64,000 nucleotides of DNA from Bog-473 sp963754445 (GCA_963754445.1 CAVWFT010000001.1:62001-126000); one strand, 5' to 3'. Counted from the stretch's first letter, positions 50,311-59,591 are shown. Translations and numbers: made by a program. The notes: generated from the letters alone by a model not told the origin.

Positions 50311-51942
50311 ATGAACGGCGTCAGGAGGCGCAACGCGTCAGCCTGGCTTCTTCCGAACGATGGGTCGCGCACGAACCACCAACTTCGCAACGACATGCGT
50401 CGCTTCGGAAATGAAGATGAAGTCGACATTGTCATCGTCGGATGCGGAGCAGGAGGCTCTGTCCTGGCACAACGATTGGCCCGCAAGGGTTGGGATGTCG
50501 TGGCTTTCGACGCCGGACCTTTCTGGGATCCAGACACAGACTGGGTTAGTGACGAGGCTGGATCGCACCACCTCTACTGGAATGAACCAAGGGTGATTTC
50601 GGGAGCCGACCAAGTCGAACTGGGCAGCAACAACTCGGGGCGCGGCGTCGGAGGCTCGATGGTGCATTTCGCTGGCTATGCGCCCCGCTTCCACCCCTCC
50701 GACTTTCGTACATATACAGACGATGGTGTCGGCGCCGATTGGCCGATCGAATATCGCGATCTCAAGAACTACTACGAACTCCTCGAGGCTGAGTTACCCG
50801 TGGCGGGTCAGAATTGGCCCTGGGGGGACCCACACCGGTATCCGCACTCGCCACACCCGATGGGGGCCAACGGGCAAGCCTTCCAACGTGCAGCGCTGGC
50901 GGCGGGCATCGACGCCCGCGTTGGGCCGGTCGCGATCACCAACGGGCGCTTTGGCAATCGTTCGCACTGCATCTACCGTGGCTTCTGCCTGCAAGGATGC
51001 AAGGTCAACGCTAAGGCATCACCCCTGATTACACACGTGCCGGATGCGCTTGCTCACGGTGCCGAGATTCGACCGGACTGCATGGTCAGCCGGGTGGAGA
51101 TTGATGAGCAGCGCCGGGCGACCGGGGTCGTTTACTTCCACCAGGGCCATGAGTATCGCCAACGCGCCCGTTTGGTCGCCGTTGCCGGATATTCCATCGA
51201 AACACCACGCTTGCTGCTGAATTCTGCGTGTCGAGAATTTCCTGACGGCCTATGCAACGACTTCGACCAGGTCGGTCGTTACGTCATGGTGCAAGGGGCT
51301 CCCCAGACGACCGGACGTTACGACGAAGAGATCAGATCCTACAAGGGACCACCACCGGAATGTTCCTCCGAAGCGTTTTACGAGACGGATCCCACCAAGA
51401 GCTACAAACGGGGATTTTCTTTACAATGCATCTCGCCACTCCCGATCGTGTTCGCCGAACACGTCTGCGCCCAGGGACATTGGGGTGAAGTGTTGCGAGA
51501 GTACATGCGTGACTCTGTGCACTGGGCAACCTTCGGCGCCTTGTGTGAGTTCCTTGCTCTTCCCGGGAACCGGATCACGTTAGCCCACCAAACCGATGTT
51601 CACGGGCTCCCTGTTGCGAACTTTTCTTACTCGCTGTGTGACAACGACAGGGCTCTTGTTGACGCTGCAACGAAGGTTATGGAGGAGATGCACCGTGCGG
51701 CTGGCGCGGCGGAAGCGATCACCATCAATCGTGAAGCTCACCTCATCGGGGGTTGCCGCATGGCAAGGAGAGAAAGCGACGGTGTCGTTGACAGAGATCT
51801 CCGTTCCTTCGCCGTGCCGAATCTCTTCGTTGTGGATGGCAGCGTGTGCCCAACCCAAGGAAGTGCCAACCCCGCACTGACGATAATGACCCTCGCTGCT
51901 CGTGCGGCGGACTACCTCACCTCAGCATCATCCAATGCCTAA
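50311..51942 (+). CDS. GMC-family FAD-dependent dehydrogenase
   Basis: 543 residues from ATG 50311. FAD motif DIVIVGCGAGGSVLAQRLARKG at about 32-53, the GMC loop NNSGRGVGGSMVHFAGYAPRF, CIYRGFCLQGCKVNAKAS (four-Cys-like region), a long substrate domain, then INREAHLIGGCRMA, VDRDLRSFAVPNLFVVDGS and GSANPALTIMTLAARAADYL at the C-terminus. The last two blocks hold the conserved His/Asn pair region. It oxidises an alcohol, perhaps a sugar acid, with electrons likely going to the membrane. Confidence 0.93.
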   Translation: MNGVRRRNASAWLLPNDGSRTNHQLRNDMRRFGNEDEVDIVIVGCGAGGSVLAQRLARKGWDVVAFDAGPFWDPDTDWVSDEAGSHHLYWNEPRVISGADQVELGSNNSGRGVGGSMVHFAGYAPRFHPSDFRTYTDDGVGADWPIEYRDLKNYYELLEAELPVAGQNWPWGDPHRYPHSPHPMGANGQAFQRAALAAGIDARVGPVAITNGRFGNRSHCIYRGFCLQGCKVNAKASPLITHVPDALAHGAEIRPDCMVSRVEIDEQRRATGVVYFHQGHEYRQRARLVAVAGYSIETPRLLLNSACREFPDGLCNDFDQVGRYVMVQGAPQTTGRYDEEIRSYKGPPPECSSEAFYETDPTKSYKRGFSLQCISPLPIVFAEHVCAQGHWGEVLREYMRDSVHWATFGALCEFLALPGNRITLAHQTDVHGLPVANFSYSLCDNDRALVDAATKVMEEMHRAAGAAEAITINREAHLIGGCRMARRESDGVVDRDLRSFAVPNLFVVDGSVCPTQGSANPALTIMTLAARAADYLTSASSNA

Positions 51943-52451
51943 CCGAGAGAATGTGCTCGATCGCTTCGGGGGTCCTGTGCTCGGACTCCCGATGGCGAGT
52001 TCCAACCGCCACCTCGGAACGGGTGTCAGTACTTCACCGCAAAACAGGGGTTCGCCGCACGTCAGCGTTTGGTTTCAACAGGGTGATGGAATCGCCGGCT
52101 GCTGGAGTCGTTCCGATGAGTCGGTCACGGGATCATGGCTTGCTCAACTGGTGGATGACTCATCAGTCTCGCCGGGAACTCACGTTTATTCGGTCGGGAA
52201 CGGTGACAGCGAAAGGTTGGGGAGTTTGCGGTTCCGTCTCCGAAAGAACGACCGGCGTCCCCGATGCAGACTCCTGCGATTCCTTCCGGCAGTAATCGGA
52301 ACGGTTGCGCAGGTCTCCTGGCTACACCCCAGTGATTGTCTCCTACACCCGATCGCTTCCGGACGTCAGATCCCGAAAATGAGCGAGTCACATGTCGCTC
52401 GAAGTAGCGACAACTTCATGACTAGGAGATGACGCCCCAGGTGGCTACATC
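51943..52451. other. 509-bp region with no convincing gene
   Basis: A plus-strand frame of 176 codons runs through it but overlaps the GMC gene in another frame, and its sequence has no hydrophobic core or family features. No promoter or repeat was recognised. Confidence 0.4.
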
Positions 52452-53144
52452 ATGATCGGCAGGCCCAGACAGGGTCGAAATCCTGAGCACCGCCTTCCCG
52501 CTGCCATCGCGATTGTTGTCGGGGTATTCCTCTACGCGCTCCTTCCGAGCGACCTTACGGTCGGCAGTCGGTACATCATTCCGGGCTTGGAGGTTGCATT
52601 GCTCGTTCCCGTCTTGGTGTTCAATCCGCGTCGGCTTGAACGCCAAACAAAACTCTCTCGTGCTCTGTCTCTCGGTCTGGTGGGGGTCATTGGTTTGGGT
52701 AATCTCATCTCGCTCGTTCTGCTTGTTCGTGCACTCGTCGAAGGATCAGCGAATGACAGTCACAAGCTTCTACTCGCCGCATTGCAGGTCTGGATCACCA
52801 ACATCATCGTTTTCGGTCTGGCCTACTGGGAGCTCGATCGGGGCGGCCCGGTGCAACGTGCGACGCTCTCTCGATCGGAGATGCCGCCTGCAGATTTTCG
52901 GTTCTCTCAGGACGAAGATGCCGATGCTGTCGCAGAAGTAGCTGCGTCGTCGTCGGATCGGGTCGATTGGGCGCCGGTGTTCGCCGACTATCTCTATGTG
53001 TCGGTGACCAACAGTTCCGCCTTCAGCCCCACCGACACGATGCCGTTGTCCAGTCGAGCCAAGGTGCTCATGGGCATTCAAGCCAGTTCCGCCCTCATCG
53101 TGTCTCTCCTCGTCATCGCCAGGGCGGTGGGAGGGCTCAAGTAG
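52452..53144 (+). CDS. DUF1345-type membrane protein
   Basis: 230 residues with about five to six membrane segments: HRLPAAIAIVVGVFLYALLP, IIPGLEVALLVPVLVFN, LSLGLVGVIGLGNLISLVLLVRAL, LLLAALQVWITNIIVFGLAYWEL, and the last helix LMGIQASSALIVSLLVIARAVG. The motif FADYLYVSVTNSSAFSPTDTMPLSSRAK is the hallmark of this group and looks like the pore-loop/helix segment of two-helix ion channels. Transport function is inferred only. Confidence 0.85.
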   Translation: MIGRPRQGRNPEHRLPAAIAIVVGVFLYALLPSDLTVGSRYIIPGLEVALLVPVLVFNPRRLERQTKLSRALSLGLVGVIGLGNLISLVLLVRALVEGSANDSHKLLLAALQVWITNIIVFGLAYWELDRGGPVQRATLSRSEMPPADFRFSQDEDADAVAEVAASSSDRVDWAPVFADYLYVSVTNSSAFSPTDTMPLSSRAKVLMGIQASSALIVSLLVIARAVGGLK

Positions 53145-53233
53145 CGCAGGTTCGATGCGATGCTGCCTAGGGCCTGCCCAGTTGGTCGCTCGATGCTTCA
53201 CCTTTCCGAAGGGGTTCATTCTGCATCGTGACG

Positions 53234-53258
53234 GTTTTATCGTTCTGCCGAGGGGTAG
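53234..53258 (+). promoter_or_regulatory. Candidate SigB/SigF-type promoter
   Basis: GTTT (53234-53237), 15-bp spacer, GGGTAG (53253-53258), about 52 bases before ATG 53311. Confidence 0.6.
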
Positions 53259-53310
53259 CTCTCACGACAGGGAGAATCCGTATCGTCGTTCGAGAACTGG
53301 AGCCGCGTAC

Positions 53311-53652
53311 ATGACACAAGCCATGCCGTCTCACAGCAAGGAAGAAGCGTCCGATGATCTGCGCGAATACCGACTTCGCATCGTCTATTCGACTACTCGC
53401 TATCCGCCGCCGGACCACACCGTCATTTTGCGTACCAGTCAATCCGATTGGGAGGACGTCGAGATGGCCTGGGTCGAAGGAGCGTGGCAAGCCGAGCTGC
53501 GTCCAGCGGAGAACGAAGCTGCGCTCGATGTGGAGTTCAAGTTCGTGTTGAACGGGACAAGGTGGATGACCGGTTGGAACCAGCAGGTCCGGATTGAGCA
53601 ACCCGGCTCCGTAGTGCAGTTCAATGATTCCAATGTGCAGTTCGAGGACTAG
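53311..53652 (+). CDS. Small protein with glycogen-binding-like beta fold
   Basis: 113 residues from ATG 53311. After a polar start, beta strands read LRIVYSTTRYPPPDHTVILRT, DWEDVEMAWVEGAWQAELRP, ALDVEFKFVLNGTRWMTG and WNQQVRIEQPG. Paired Trp residues and the FKFVLNG-x-W pattern resemble CBM20/CBM48-type starch-binding modules, where such aromatics stack on sugars. It has no catalytic domain. Glycan binding is an inference. The promoter form suggests stress control. Confidence 0.65.
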   Translation: MTQAMPSHSKEEASDDLREYRLRIVYSTTRYPPPDHTVILRTSQSDWEDVEMAWVEGAWQAELRPAENEAALDVEFKFVLNGTRWMTGWNQQVRIEQPGSVVQFNDSNVQFED

Positions 53653-53935
53653 TGGATCGCTGATCGCATCAACAATGTTCGATGCGCGACCAATCGACGA
53701 CGAAAACTGGTGAGCCGGCGGTCGTTCTCTACCCCCCTCGAAGTCGCGCTTCCAGGTATGACGCCCACCTCAATGTGGGACTTCACTACCGGAGGGGCCG
53801 ATCAGGGCGTAATCTAGCTTCTTCACCTTATAGTCGTAGCCGGGCGAGAGGAAATCGTTCGGCTCCGTCGAGTGAGAGACGCGAGAGGGGAGCGGCGTTC
53901 AAAGTGGCATCCCGATTGTGCTTCGGTCGGCGATA

Positions 53936-55633
53936 ATGGCCCTCGACCAACAACTTGACGCGGCATTGACGGAGTCAACTGCGTCTGCCGAGCCGTCGCG
54001 GGCCACCAAGCGCGCGTCGATGAACTCTCTCGACCTCCCATTAACAACTCAGCCGCAGCGATACACGCACATGCTCCATCGGCTTTCCCTCGCTGTGCTC
54101 GTAGTGGGTCTTGTCGTGACGGGGACCCTGACCGCAACTTCAAGACTGAACTATCTGCACAACGAACAGCGACTTTCAAACCTTCAGACGAGCCTGACCG
54201 CCTCGGCGCTCGGTGTGGCCCCGGTCGACCTGGAGCGTCGCCTGGGTCAAGCAGCGGGGGCGGCCGGCGAAGCATCGAATCCGGCGGCGACGTTTCGACA
54301 GGTTATCCAACCCTCGATGGTGCCGAAAGGGTCCTTCACGACGGCAACGCTCGCCCTCGTCCGCGGGGGGCGGGTCCAGGTCTTGGCTCACGTTGGAGCT
54401 AAATCCATCAATAATCCAACGGGAAAGACGGCCACAGCCCTCTTTGTCCGCACGGCAAAGTCCGATTCACTCGTCACCACCAGAGTCGTGGGAAAGGGGG
54501 TACAACGTCTAGGTTACTTGATGCCGTTCGTCGGACCGGGTGGAACCTATGTGGCCTCGGCTGGACAAGCTTTGCCTGGCAGTCGTCGATTCACAGTTCC
54601 AGCAAAGTCGCCGGACTCGGGCCTCAATATCGCGATCTACTTCGGTAGGACTACGAGTTCCGCCGCCCTGATCGAAACGAACGTCGCACACCCACCGCTC
54701 AGAGGCACCATCTCCACGGCGATCGTGCCCTTCGGATCCAACGTCCTGACTCTTGTCGTCTCACCGAGAGGACCGCTGGGAGGGCGGTGGTCGGAACTCC
54801 TGCCCTGGGGAATTCTTGTAGTCGGCTTGCTCTTTACCATCGGCGTCGCCGCTCTGACCGAGCGCTTGGTCCGTCGACGCCGGTACGCAGAAGAGCTCGC
54901 CGAAGAGAACCGACGTCTGTACGGCGAGCAGCGCAATGTATCGCTCGCCCTGCAGCGATCTCTCCTCCCGAAAGCATTGCCGGAGGTCAGGGGCGTGGAG
55001 TTTGCTGCTCGTTACATTCCTGGAGAATCCGGCACTGAGGTGGGTGGGGACTGGTATAGCGCTATCGCGATAGACGACCACCGGTTCGCGTTCGTCGTCG
55101 GTGACGTATCAGGCCGAGGAATTGCCGCCGCAACCATCATGGCTGGACTTCGCTACACGATACGCGCCTATGCCGCGATCGGCTTCAGCCCAGAGCGCAT
55201 CCTTGCGATGGCGGCGAAAGAAATTAGCATCAGAACAGATCGGCACTTCGCGACGGTGCTCGTGGGTGTCGTCGACAACGAGCTGCGTGTCGTCTCCTTG
55301 GCCAATGCGGGTCATTTACCTGCGCTGCTACTCAATGGGGAGGAAAGCCGATTCGTCGACGTTCCGACGGGGGCTCCACTCGGTACCGGTGTAGCAGCAT
55401 ATGACTCCGTAACGATTCCCATTCCGTTGAACGCGACAATGATCGCCTACACGGATGGTCTCATTGAGCGGAGAAATGAAAGTCTCGACGACGGAATGGA
55501 GAGGCTGCGAGACGCGGCGTCGTACGGGACGGCATCAGTTGAAGATCTTGTTACCCGCCTCTCTGAGGTGTGTCTTAGCGGCAAGCTGTCGGATGACGAC
55601 ACTGCGATCCTTGCCATTCGGTGGCTGGACTGA
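53936..55633 (+). CDS. Two-helix SpoIIE-type PP2C phosphatase
   Basis: 565 residues from ATG 53936 (GTG 53918 is possible). A cytoplasmic start, helix 1 (LSLAVLVVGLVVTGTLTAT), an extracytoplasmic sensor of about 220 residues, helix 2 (LLPWGILVVGLLFTIGVAAL), the linker EELAEENRRLYGEQRNVSLALQRSLLPKALPE, and an intact PP2C domain: VGGDWYSA, VGDVSGRGIAAA, ANAGHLPALLL, AYTDGLIERR and SDDDTAILAIRW with all metal Asp residues. It should dephosphorylate STAS antagonists in response to an outside signal. A STAS gene follows after 57 bp. Confidence 0.93.
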   Translation: MALDQQLDAALTESTASAEPSRATKRASMNSLDLPLTTQPQRYTHMLHRLSLAVLVVGLVVTGTLTATSRLNYLHNEQRLSNLQTSLTASALGVAPVDLERRLGQAAGAAGEASNPAATFRQVIQPSMVPKGSFTTATLALVRGGRVQVLAHVGAKSINNPTGKTATALFVRTAKSDSLVTTRVVGKGVQRLGYLMPFVGPGGTYVASAGQALPGSRRFTVPAKSPDSGLNIAIYFGRTTSSAALIETNVAHPPLRGTISTAIVPFGSNVLTLVVSPRGPLGGRWSELLPWGILVVGLLFTIGVAALTERLVRRRRYAEELAEENRRLYGEQRNVSLALQRSLLPKALPEVRGVEFAARYIPGESGTEVGGDWYSAIAIDDHRFAFVVGDVSGRGIAAATIMAGLRYTIRAYAAIGFSPERILAMAAKEISIRTDRHFATVLVGVVDNELRVVSLANAGHLPALLLNGEESRFVDVPTGAPLGTGVAAYDSVTIPIPLNATMIAYTDGLIERRNESLDDGMERLRDAASYGTASVEDLVTRLSEVCLSGKLSDDDTAILAIRWLD

Positions 55634-55690
55634 AGCTTCAGAAAGCTCAGATCTGGCGCTTCGCCATGCGGATAGTCTGGAGGACCAAGA

Positions 55691-56056
55691 ATGGCAATGG
55701 GAAAAGTGCGCACGGATTCCGTTGACTTGTTTTCGGGACTGCCTGTTGTCGTTGCGTATGGCGAGGTGGATTTAGCGACAGCCCCGGAGATGGAAAACCA
55801 TCTCTCGACAGCTCTTGGCACGGAAGGAGACGTTGCCGTCGATCTCTCAGGCGCGTCCTTTCTCGACTCAGTAGCTCTCGGAGTGTTGACTCGGGCGTTG
55901 GAACGTTGCGAGGAGAAAAACCGGAGGCTCTTTCTCATCATTGGTGATCCGCGAGTTCTACGTGTCTTCGAGCTGACCGGCCTGATCACGAGGTTTCCTA
56001 TCTTTGCGAGTCGAGCTGAACTAGAACGACATCTTGCTGAAATCGATTCGCGATGA
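55691..56056 (+). CDS. STAS-domain anti-sigma factor antagonist 2
   Basis: 121 residues. Pattern VDLFSGLPVVVAYGEVDLATAPEMENHL, then VAVDLSGASFLDSVALGVLTRALERCEEKNRRLFLIIGDPRVLRVFELTGL; the phosphorylatable Ser is in FLDSVA. It is the probable substrate of the phosphatase encoded just upstream. Confidence 0.92.
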   Translation: MAMGKVRTDSVDLFSGLPVVVAYGEVDLATAPEMENHLSTALGTEGDVAVDLSGASFLDSVALGVLTRALERCEEKNRRLFLIIGDPRVLRVFELTGLITRFPIFASRAELERHLAEIDSR

Positions 56057-56318
56057 GGATGGCCCGAGCCGCTAAGCAGAGCGCAGGCCGACTCCCCCAA
56101 CCCTGGAGTGCCGGCCCTTATTGCCAATCCAATAGAAGGGACGACTCAAAAGGAAGTACCGGCCGGGCGTTTTCGAGTGCTGCGTTTTATGCAGTCTCCA
56201 TAGTACAAAGCGACGTGGAAACATGTCTGACGTGACACCGAACTCGGCATAGGAGCCGATATCCGCATTAGGCGCCATCCGAGGATGTTGAGCGCCGCCG
56301 GGTCCCCTCGCCTTCGGG

Positions 56319-56459
56319 CTACTCGTCCTCGTTCTGCTTCTCACGCGACTCCGCAAGCTCCTCCGGAGTTGCTGCCTCATGGTATATGGGCGCAGCGGCA
56401 GGTGTAAGGTCCTCGCTTTCGGGGCTGTCCGAGGATGCAGATCTTCCGTCAGTCGTCAT
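56319..56459 (-). CDS. 46-residue acidic micropeptide
   Basis: An ATG frame of 47 codons: Asp/Ser/Glu-rich start (DGRSASSDSPESEDLTP), then AAAPIYHEAATPEELAESRE and an acidic end KQNEDE. I recall small actinobacterial proteins with a similar IYHEAATPEELAE core. No ribosome site is close, but a GGGTAA element lies 10 bases upstream, giving a possible leaderless mRNA. The intervals 56057-56318 and 56494-56874 show nothing else. Function unknown. Confidence 0.55.
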   Translation of the reverse strand: MTTDGRSASSDSPESEDLTPAAAPIYHEAATPEELAESREKQNEDE

Positions 56460-56468
56460 GTCTGTTAT

Positions 56469-56493
56469 TTACCCCCTGTTGTCCTACGTACTC
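56469..56493 (-). promoter_or_regulatory. Weak candidate SigB/SigF-type promoter of the micropeptide gene
   Basis: On the minus strand GAGT (56493-56490), 15-bp spacer, GGGTAA (56474-56469). The -35 fits only GNNT. Confidence 0.3.
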
Positions 56494-56874
56494 GGAATCG
56501 GCGGCTGCAAAGACGATGGCATTTGCCGTCGCCTCAAAGTCGATTGCGCCCCGGGCATCTAATCACCACTGAAAGGGCGTTCTCACGTCGGATCTTGGTG
56601 CCAGAGCCCTTCAGTTCAGTCGCCCCAGGGGAGATGTGCCTCATCGAGCAGCCTTCAAAGCGTCGGGCGGCCAACCGCCGCTGGGCAATCGGTGGCTCAA
56701 AAGTTCAGTGATAAGGCAATCGTTCCTTACTCCCACCAGGCGATGGATTGAGCGGGCGCCCACCCCCCAGCGTCGGCGAATACCCGCGAGGAACTCAATC
56801 TGCGAGTGGTTTGTTGTCGAAAGAATTCTGTGAAGTTCGAACACCACCATTGAGTCGTGGGTGTGTCGACGTCG
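56494..56874. other. 381-bp region with no convincing gene
   Basis: It follows the end of the FAD oxidoreductase gene on the minus strand. No repeat, hairpin or family-like frame was seen. Confidence 0.4.
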
Positions 56875-58506
56875 TCAGTCTTTTGGTCGCAACCAGTGGC
56901 ACAGTTGCTTAGGGGTCGCCGCACCCTTTGCTGGAGATACGAATGACCGTATCCTTCTTGAGGCCAGGGCGGCTCGGGCGGCATTGGCGCCGCACGCCCC
57001 GTGAACACCGCCGCCGGGGTGAGCGCTTGCAGAAGCCAGATACAGGCCGTCGATGACGGTGCCAGCGCGGCCAGTTCCGGGAATCGGACGGAGAATCAGT
57101 TGCTGGTGAAGCTGAGAAGTTCCACCATTGATCGCTCCACCGTTCAGATTGGAGTCACTCATCTCCATTTTCGGAGGAGTGAAAACGTGTCGAGCCAAAA
57201 TCGAGGACCGAAAGCCAGGAGCGAATTCTTCTATGCGATGCTCGAGTCGTTCGGCGATTGCTTCCTCGTCATCGGTATCCCATTTTCCAGAGATGTCCCC
57301 GCCGGCATCCGTATCGATCCGCCGCGGCACATGAGTGTAGGACCAGGCCGTCTCGGCTCCGGCGGGTTGCCGGGTGGAATCAGTCATGGACTGCTGCCCA
57401 ACGAGCATGAACGGTCGGTCGGACACTGTGTGAGTAGCCAAATCGGCCGACCAACGGGTTAAATGATCCAGGCTGTCCGCCAGGTGGACGGTGCCGGCCA
57501 GTCGGGCATATGCCGAAGACCACGGGACCGGCGTGTCGAGGGCCCAATCGACCTTGACGGTCGCGGCGTCCCACTGAAAGCGTTCGAGGTCAGCCCGAAT
57601 CGACTTGGGGAGAGGCGTTTCGTTGAGCAGTCGTCCGTATAGCTGAGGCGCGTCGACATCTGCCAGAATCGCGTGGCGCGCCGCTATTTCCTCACCACCT
57701 TTCGTACGCACGCCGATCGATCTTCCGTTCCGCACAATGATCTGGTCGACACGTTCGCCACATCGGAGCTGACCGCCCACCCCCGTCAGGCGAGCAACCA
57801 ACGCCGCAGTCAATGAGCCCGCTCCACCCTCTGGGACTGGAAAGCCGACGCTTTGGGCCAGTGCACACAACATCCAGCCGAAGAATCCGCTTCCGGCGGT
57901 TTCTGGACTGAGGTCAGCATGCAGCGCATTACCCGCCAAAAGGAGCGCCCCGCCTTCGCCGCGAAAATGCTCTTCGGCCAGGCGGCGCACAGGCGAAATG
58001 CTTGTGCGCCCTAACTCAAGAAGACCTTTTGCTCCGAGCCGAGATGCCAGTCGGACTCCGGCCCGCACTGGCGGAAAGGGGTTTAACAAGGCGCGGACGA
58101 TGTTGGCCCCAGCCTGGTCCCAGTCCGTCATCAGGCGAGTCCACCCGGTCCCGTCTCCGGGCGCATAGCTTTCGAGACTCAGGACGGTCTGCTCCAGCTC
58201 GGGGCCGATCACAGCGCATTTCCCGTCAGGGGTCGGATGAGCCAGTGCTAACGGAGCGCGGAGCCAGCGAAGTCCGTACTCTTCGAGGTGCAGGTGGGAG
58301 AGAGCAGGCGAAACGACCGCGAGAGGATAGAAGGCACTAAAGAGGTCGTGATGAAATCCGGGGATAGTGATCTCGCCCGTGCGGACCGTTCCACCGGGTT
58401 CATCGTGCGCCTCGAGCACCAAGACATCCCAACCAGCATCGGCCAGGGTGTTGGCGGCCACCAAGCCGTTGGGGCCTGCTCCGACGACAATGGCGTCTGC
58501 GCTCAT
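56875..58506 (-). CDS. Phytoene-desaturase-like FAD oxidoreductase
   Basis: 543 residues from ATG 58506, overlapping the SRPBCC stop (ATGA). The FAD motif is DAIVVGAGPNGLVAANTLADAGWDVLVLEAHDEPGG at 4-39; later AIVGPELEQTVLSLESY-like, VPEGGAGSLTAALVARL, VDQIIVRNGRSIGVRTKGGEEIAARHAILA, and the C-terminal FAD-binding GLYLASASAHPGGGVHGACGANAARAAL. This subgroup includes carotenoid desaturases and many uncharacterised isoprenoid or lipid oxidoreductases. Substrate unknown. Confidence 0.9.
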   Translation of the reverse strand: MSADAIVVGAGPNGLVAANTLADAGWDVLVLEAHDEPGGTVRTGEITIPGFHHDLFSAFYPLAVVSPALSHLHLEEYGLRWLRAPLALAHPTPDGKCAVIGPELEQTVLSLESYAPGDGTGWTRLMTDWDQAGANIVRALLNPFPPVRAGVRLASRLGAKGLLELGRTSISPVRRLAEEHFRGEGGALLLAGNALHADLSPETAGSGFFGWMLCALAQSVGFPVPEGGAGSLTAALVARLTGVGGQLRCGERVDQIIVRNGRSIGVRTKGGEEIAARHAILADVDAPQLYGRLLNETPLPKSIRADLERFQWDAATVKVDWALDTPVPWSSAYARLAGTVHLADSLDHLTRWSADLATHTVSDRPFMLVGQQSMTDSTRQPAGAETAWSYTHVPRRIDTDAGGDISGKWDTDDEEAIAERLEHRIEEFAPGFRSSILARHVFTPPKMEMSDSNLNGGAINGGTSQLHQQLILRPIPGTGRAGTVIDGLYLASASAHPGGGVHGACGANAARAALASRRIRSFVSPAKGAATPKQLCHWLRPKD

Positions 58507-58940
58507 GTGTCGGCTCTTCGAACCAGCTTCTCCAGGCGTCGAAGGGCCTCCTCGTTCCTAAGGTAGATGACAGGATCAAATAGCCGTCGTGTCACCCGAG
58601 CCACAAGAGGTGCCGAAGGCCCTTCGGTCATCGTCACCTCCGTGCCCGCGTCCGATTTCGTCAGCCTGAGCTCGATGTGGGCGGATCCAAGAGGCCGCAC
58701 CTTGGCGTGCAACACGAGCTCATGGGGCCGGTTGCTCTCGAGAACGGTCGTTTCATCCCGGATGTGGAAGGGCCACACGCCGACCGTGTGGTGAAACCGC
58801 GCGTATTTTGCGGGCCAGCCTCCTTCGGAGCCGCGAACTTCCTTCGCTCCGACAACCCACTCCCCATACTGAGCCGGGTCGGCCAGGACTGCCCATACCT
58901 GCTCCGGCTCGGCGTCCATCTGTCTGGTGTTGGTGGCCAC
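58503..58940 (-). CDS. SRPBCC-domain protein
   Basis: 145 residues from GTG 58940, 7 bases after the ferritin-like stop; the frame is open further upstream. Pattern: MDAEPEQVWAVLADPAQYGEWVVGAKEVRG, FHHTVGVWPFHIRDETTVLE, ELVLHAKVRPLGSAHIELRLTKSDAGTEVTMTEGP, and a C-terminal helix NEEALRRLEKLV. It probably binds a hydrophobic ligand, perhaps the substrate of the oxidoreductase it overlaps. Confidence 0.88.
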   Translation of the reverse strand: MATNTRQMDAEPEQVWAVLADPAQYGEWVVGAKEVRGSEGGWPAKYARFHHTVGVWPFHIRDETTVLESNRPHELVLHAKVRPLGSAHIELRLTKSDAGTEVTMTEGPSAPLVARVTRRLFDPVIYLRNEEALRRLEKLVRRADT

Positions 58941-58947
58941 CTTCGAC

Positions 58948-59547
58948 CTAGACCATGTCCGGACGGGCCTGCCGCGCACAAGCGGCACCGATGGCTGTCT
59001 TGACTTCCTTGTGCTCCTCGGGCGGTGGCAACACGGCAGGAATTCCCAGAGTCTCGATCCGCAGCTCCCGAGCCCAACCCGCATTGGGACAGACGTGGTG
59101 ATCTTCCTGCTCTTCCATTTCCCTCTGGAGGGCCCGAAGCACCTTGGCGGGGTCTCCGCGAAGGCGTTTCACGGCTTCGCCGATGAGTTCCCAGTTGATG
59201 GGGTCTTTGGTTTCGGCCAGGGTCGCACACTCAGCCGCGACGATCTGGGCCTTGGCCGCAGTGACGTCCTCCTGGGCCAGAGCAATGGCTCTCGCTAGGG
59301 CTTCGCCGGTGTGGCGCACCGCTCGGCGTCCCCGCGTGTCGAGCGCAGGACCGAGACCGAAGGCTCGTAGCGATTCTTCGACAAGCGTGACATGACGGCG
59401 AGTCTGGTCGGGGTAGTGCTCCCACTCTTTGCGGAGATCGTCATTGTGGCAACAGTCGAGTGCTGCCTGGTCGACCTGGACCCCAACGAGTTCGGTCTCT
59501 AGAGCTTGGCAGAGCAATTCATGGACATGCTTTTCATCGATTGACAT
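58948..59547 (-). CDS. Ferritin-like helical protein
   Basis: 199 residues from ATG 59547. Helices with Glu/His spacing of ferritin-like or DUF892-type proteins: HVHELLCQALETELVGVQVDQAAL, NDDLRKEWEHYPDQTRRHVTLVEESLRAFG, ALAQEDVTAAKAQIVAAECATLAETKDP and LRALQREMEEQEDHHVCPNAGWARELRI. Metal ligands are plausible at E18, E50s, H60s and the EEQEDHH cluster but are not proven. It leads a three-gene operon; a stress-type promoter lies upstream. Confidence 0.8.
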   Translation of the reverse strand: MSIDEKHVHELLCQALETELVGVQVDQAALDCCHNDDLRKEWEHYPDQTRRHVTLVEESLRAFGLGPALDTRGRRAVRHTGEALARAIALAQEDVTAAKAQIVAAECATLAETKDPINWELIGEAVKRLRGDPAKVLRALQREMEEQEDHHVCPNAGWARELRIETLGIPAVLPPPEEHKEVKTAIGAACARQARPDMV

Positions 59548-59591
59548 GGGATCCCTTCGCGTCAGACTGGCGGCTCTCCCTGGCGAGAGGG

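Noticed and set aside
48795..50537. Minus-strand open frame of 580 codons
   Set aside because: It is antisense to three recognised genes of the oxidase/GMC operon and has no domain features.
51902..52432. Plus-strand open frame of 176 codons between the GMC and DUF1345 genes
   Set aside because: It overlaps the GMC gene end in another frame and shows no hydrophobic core, motif or ribosome site.
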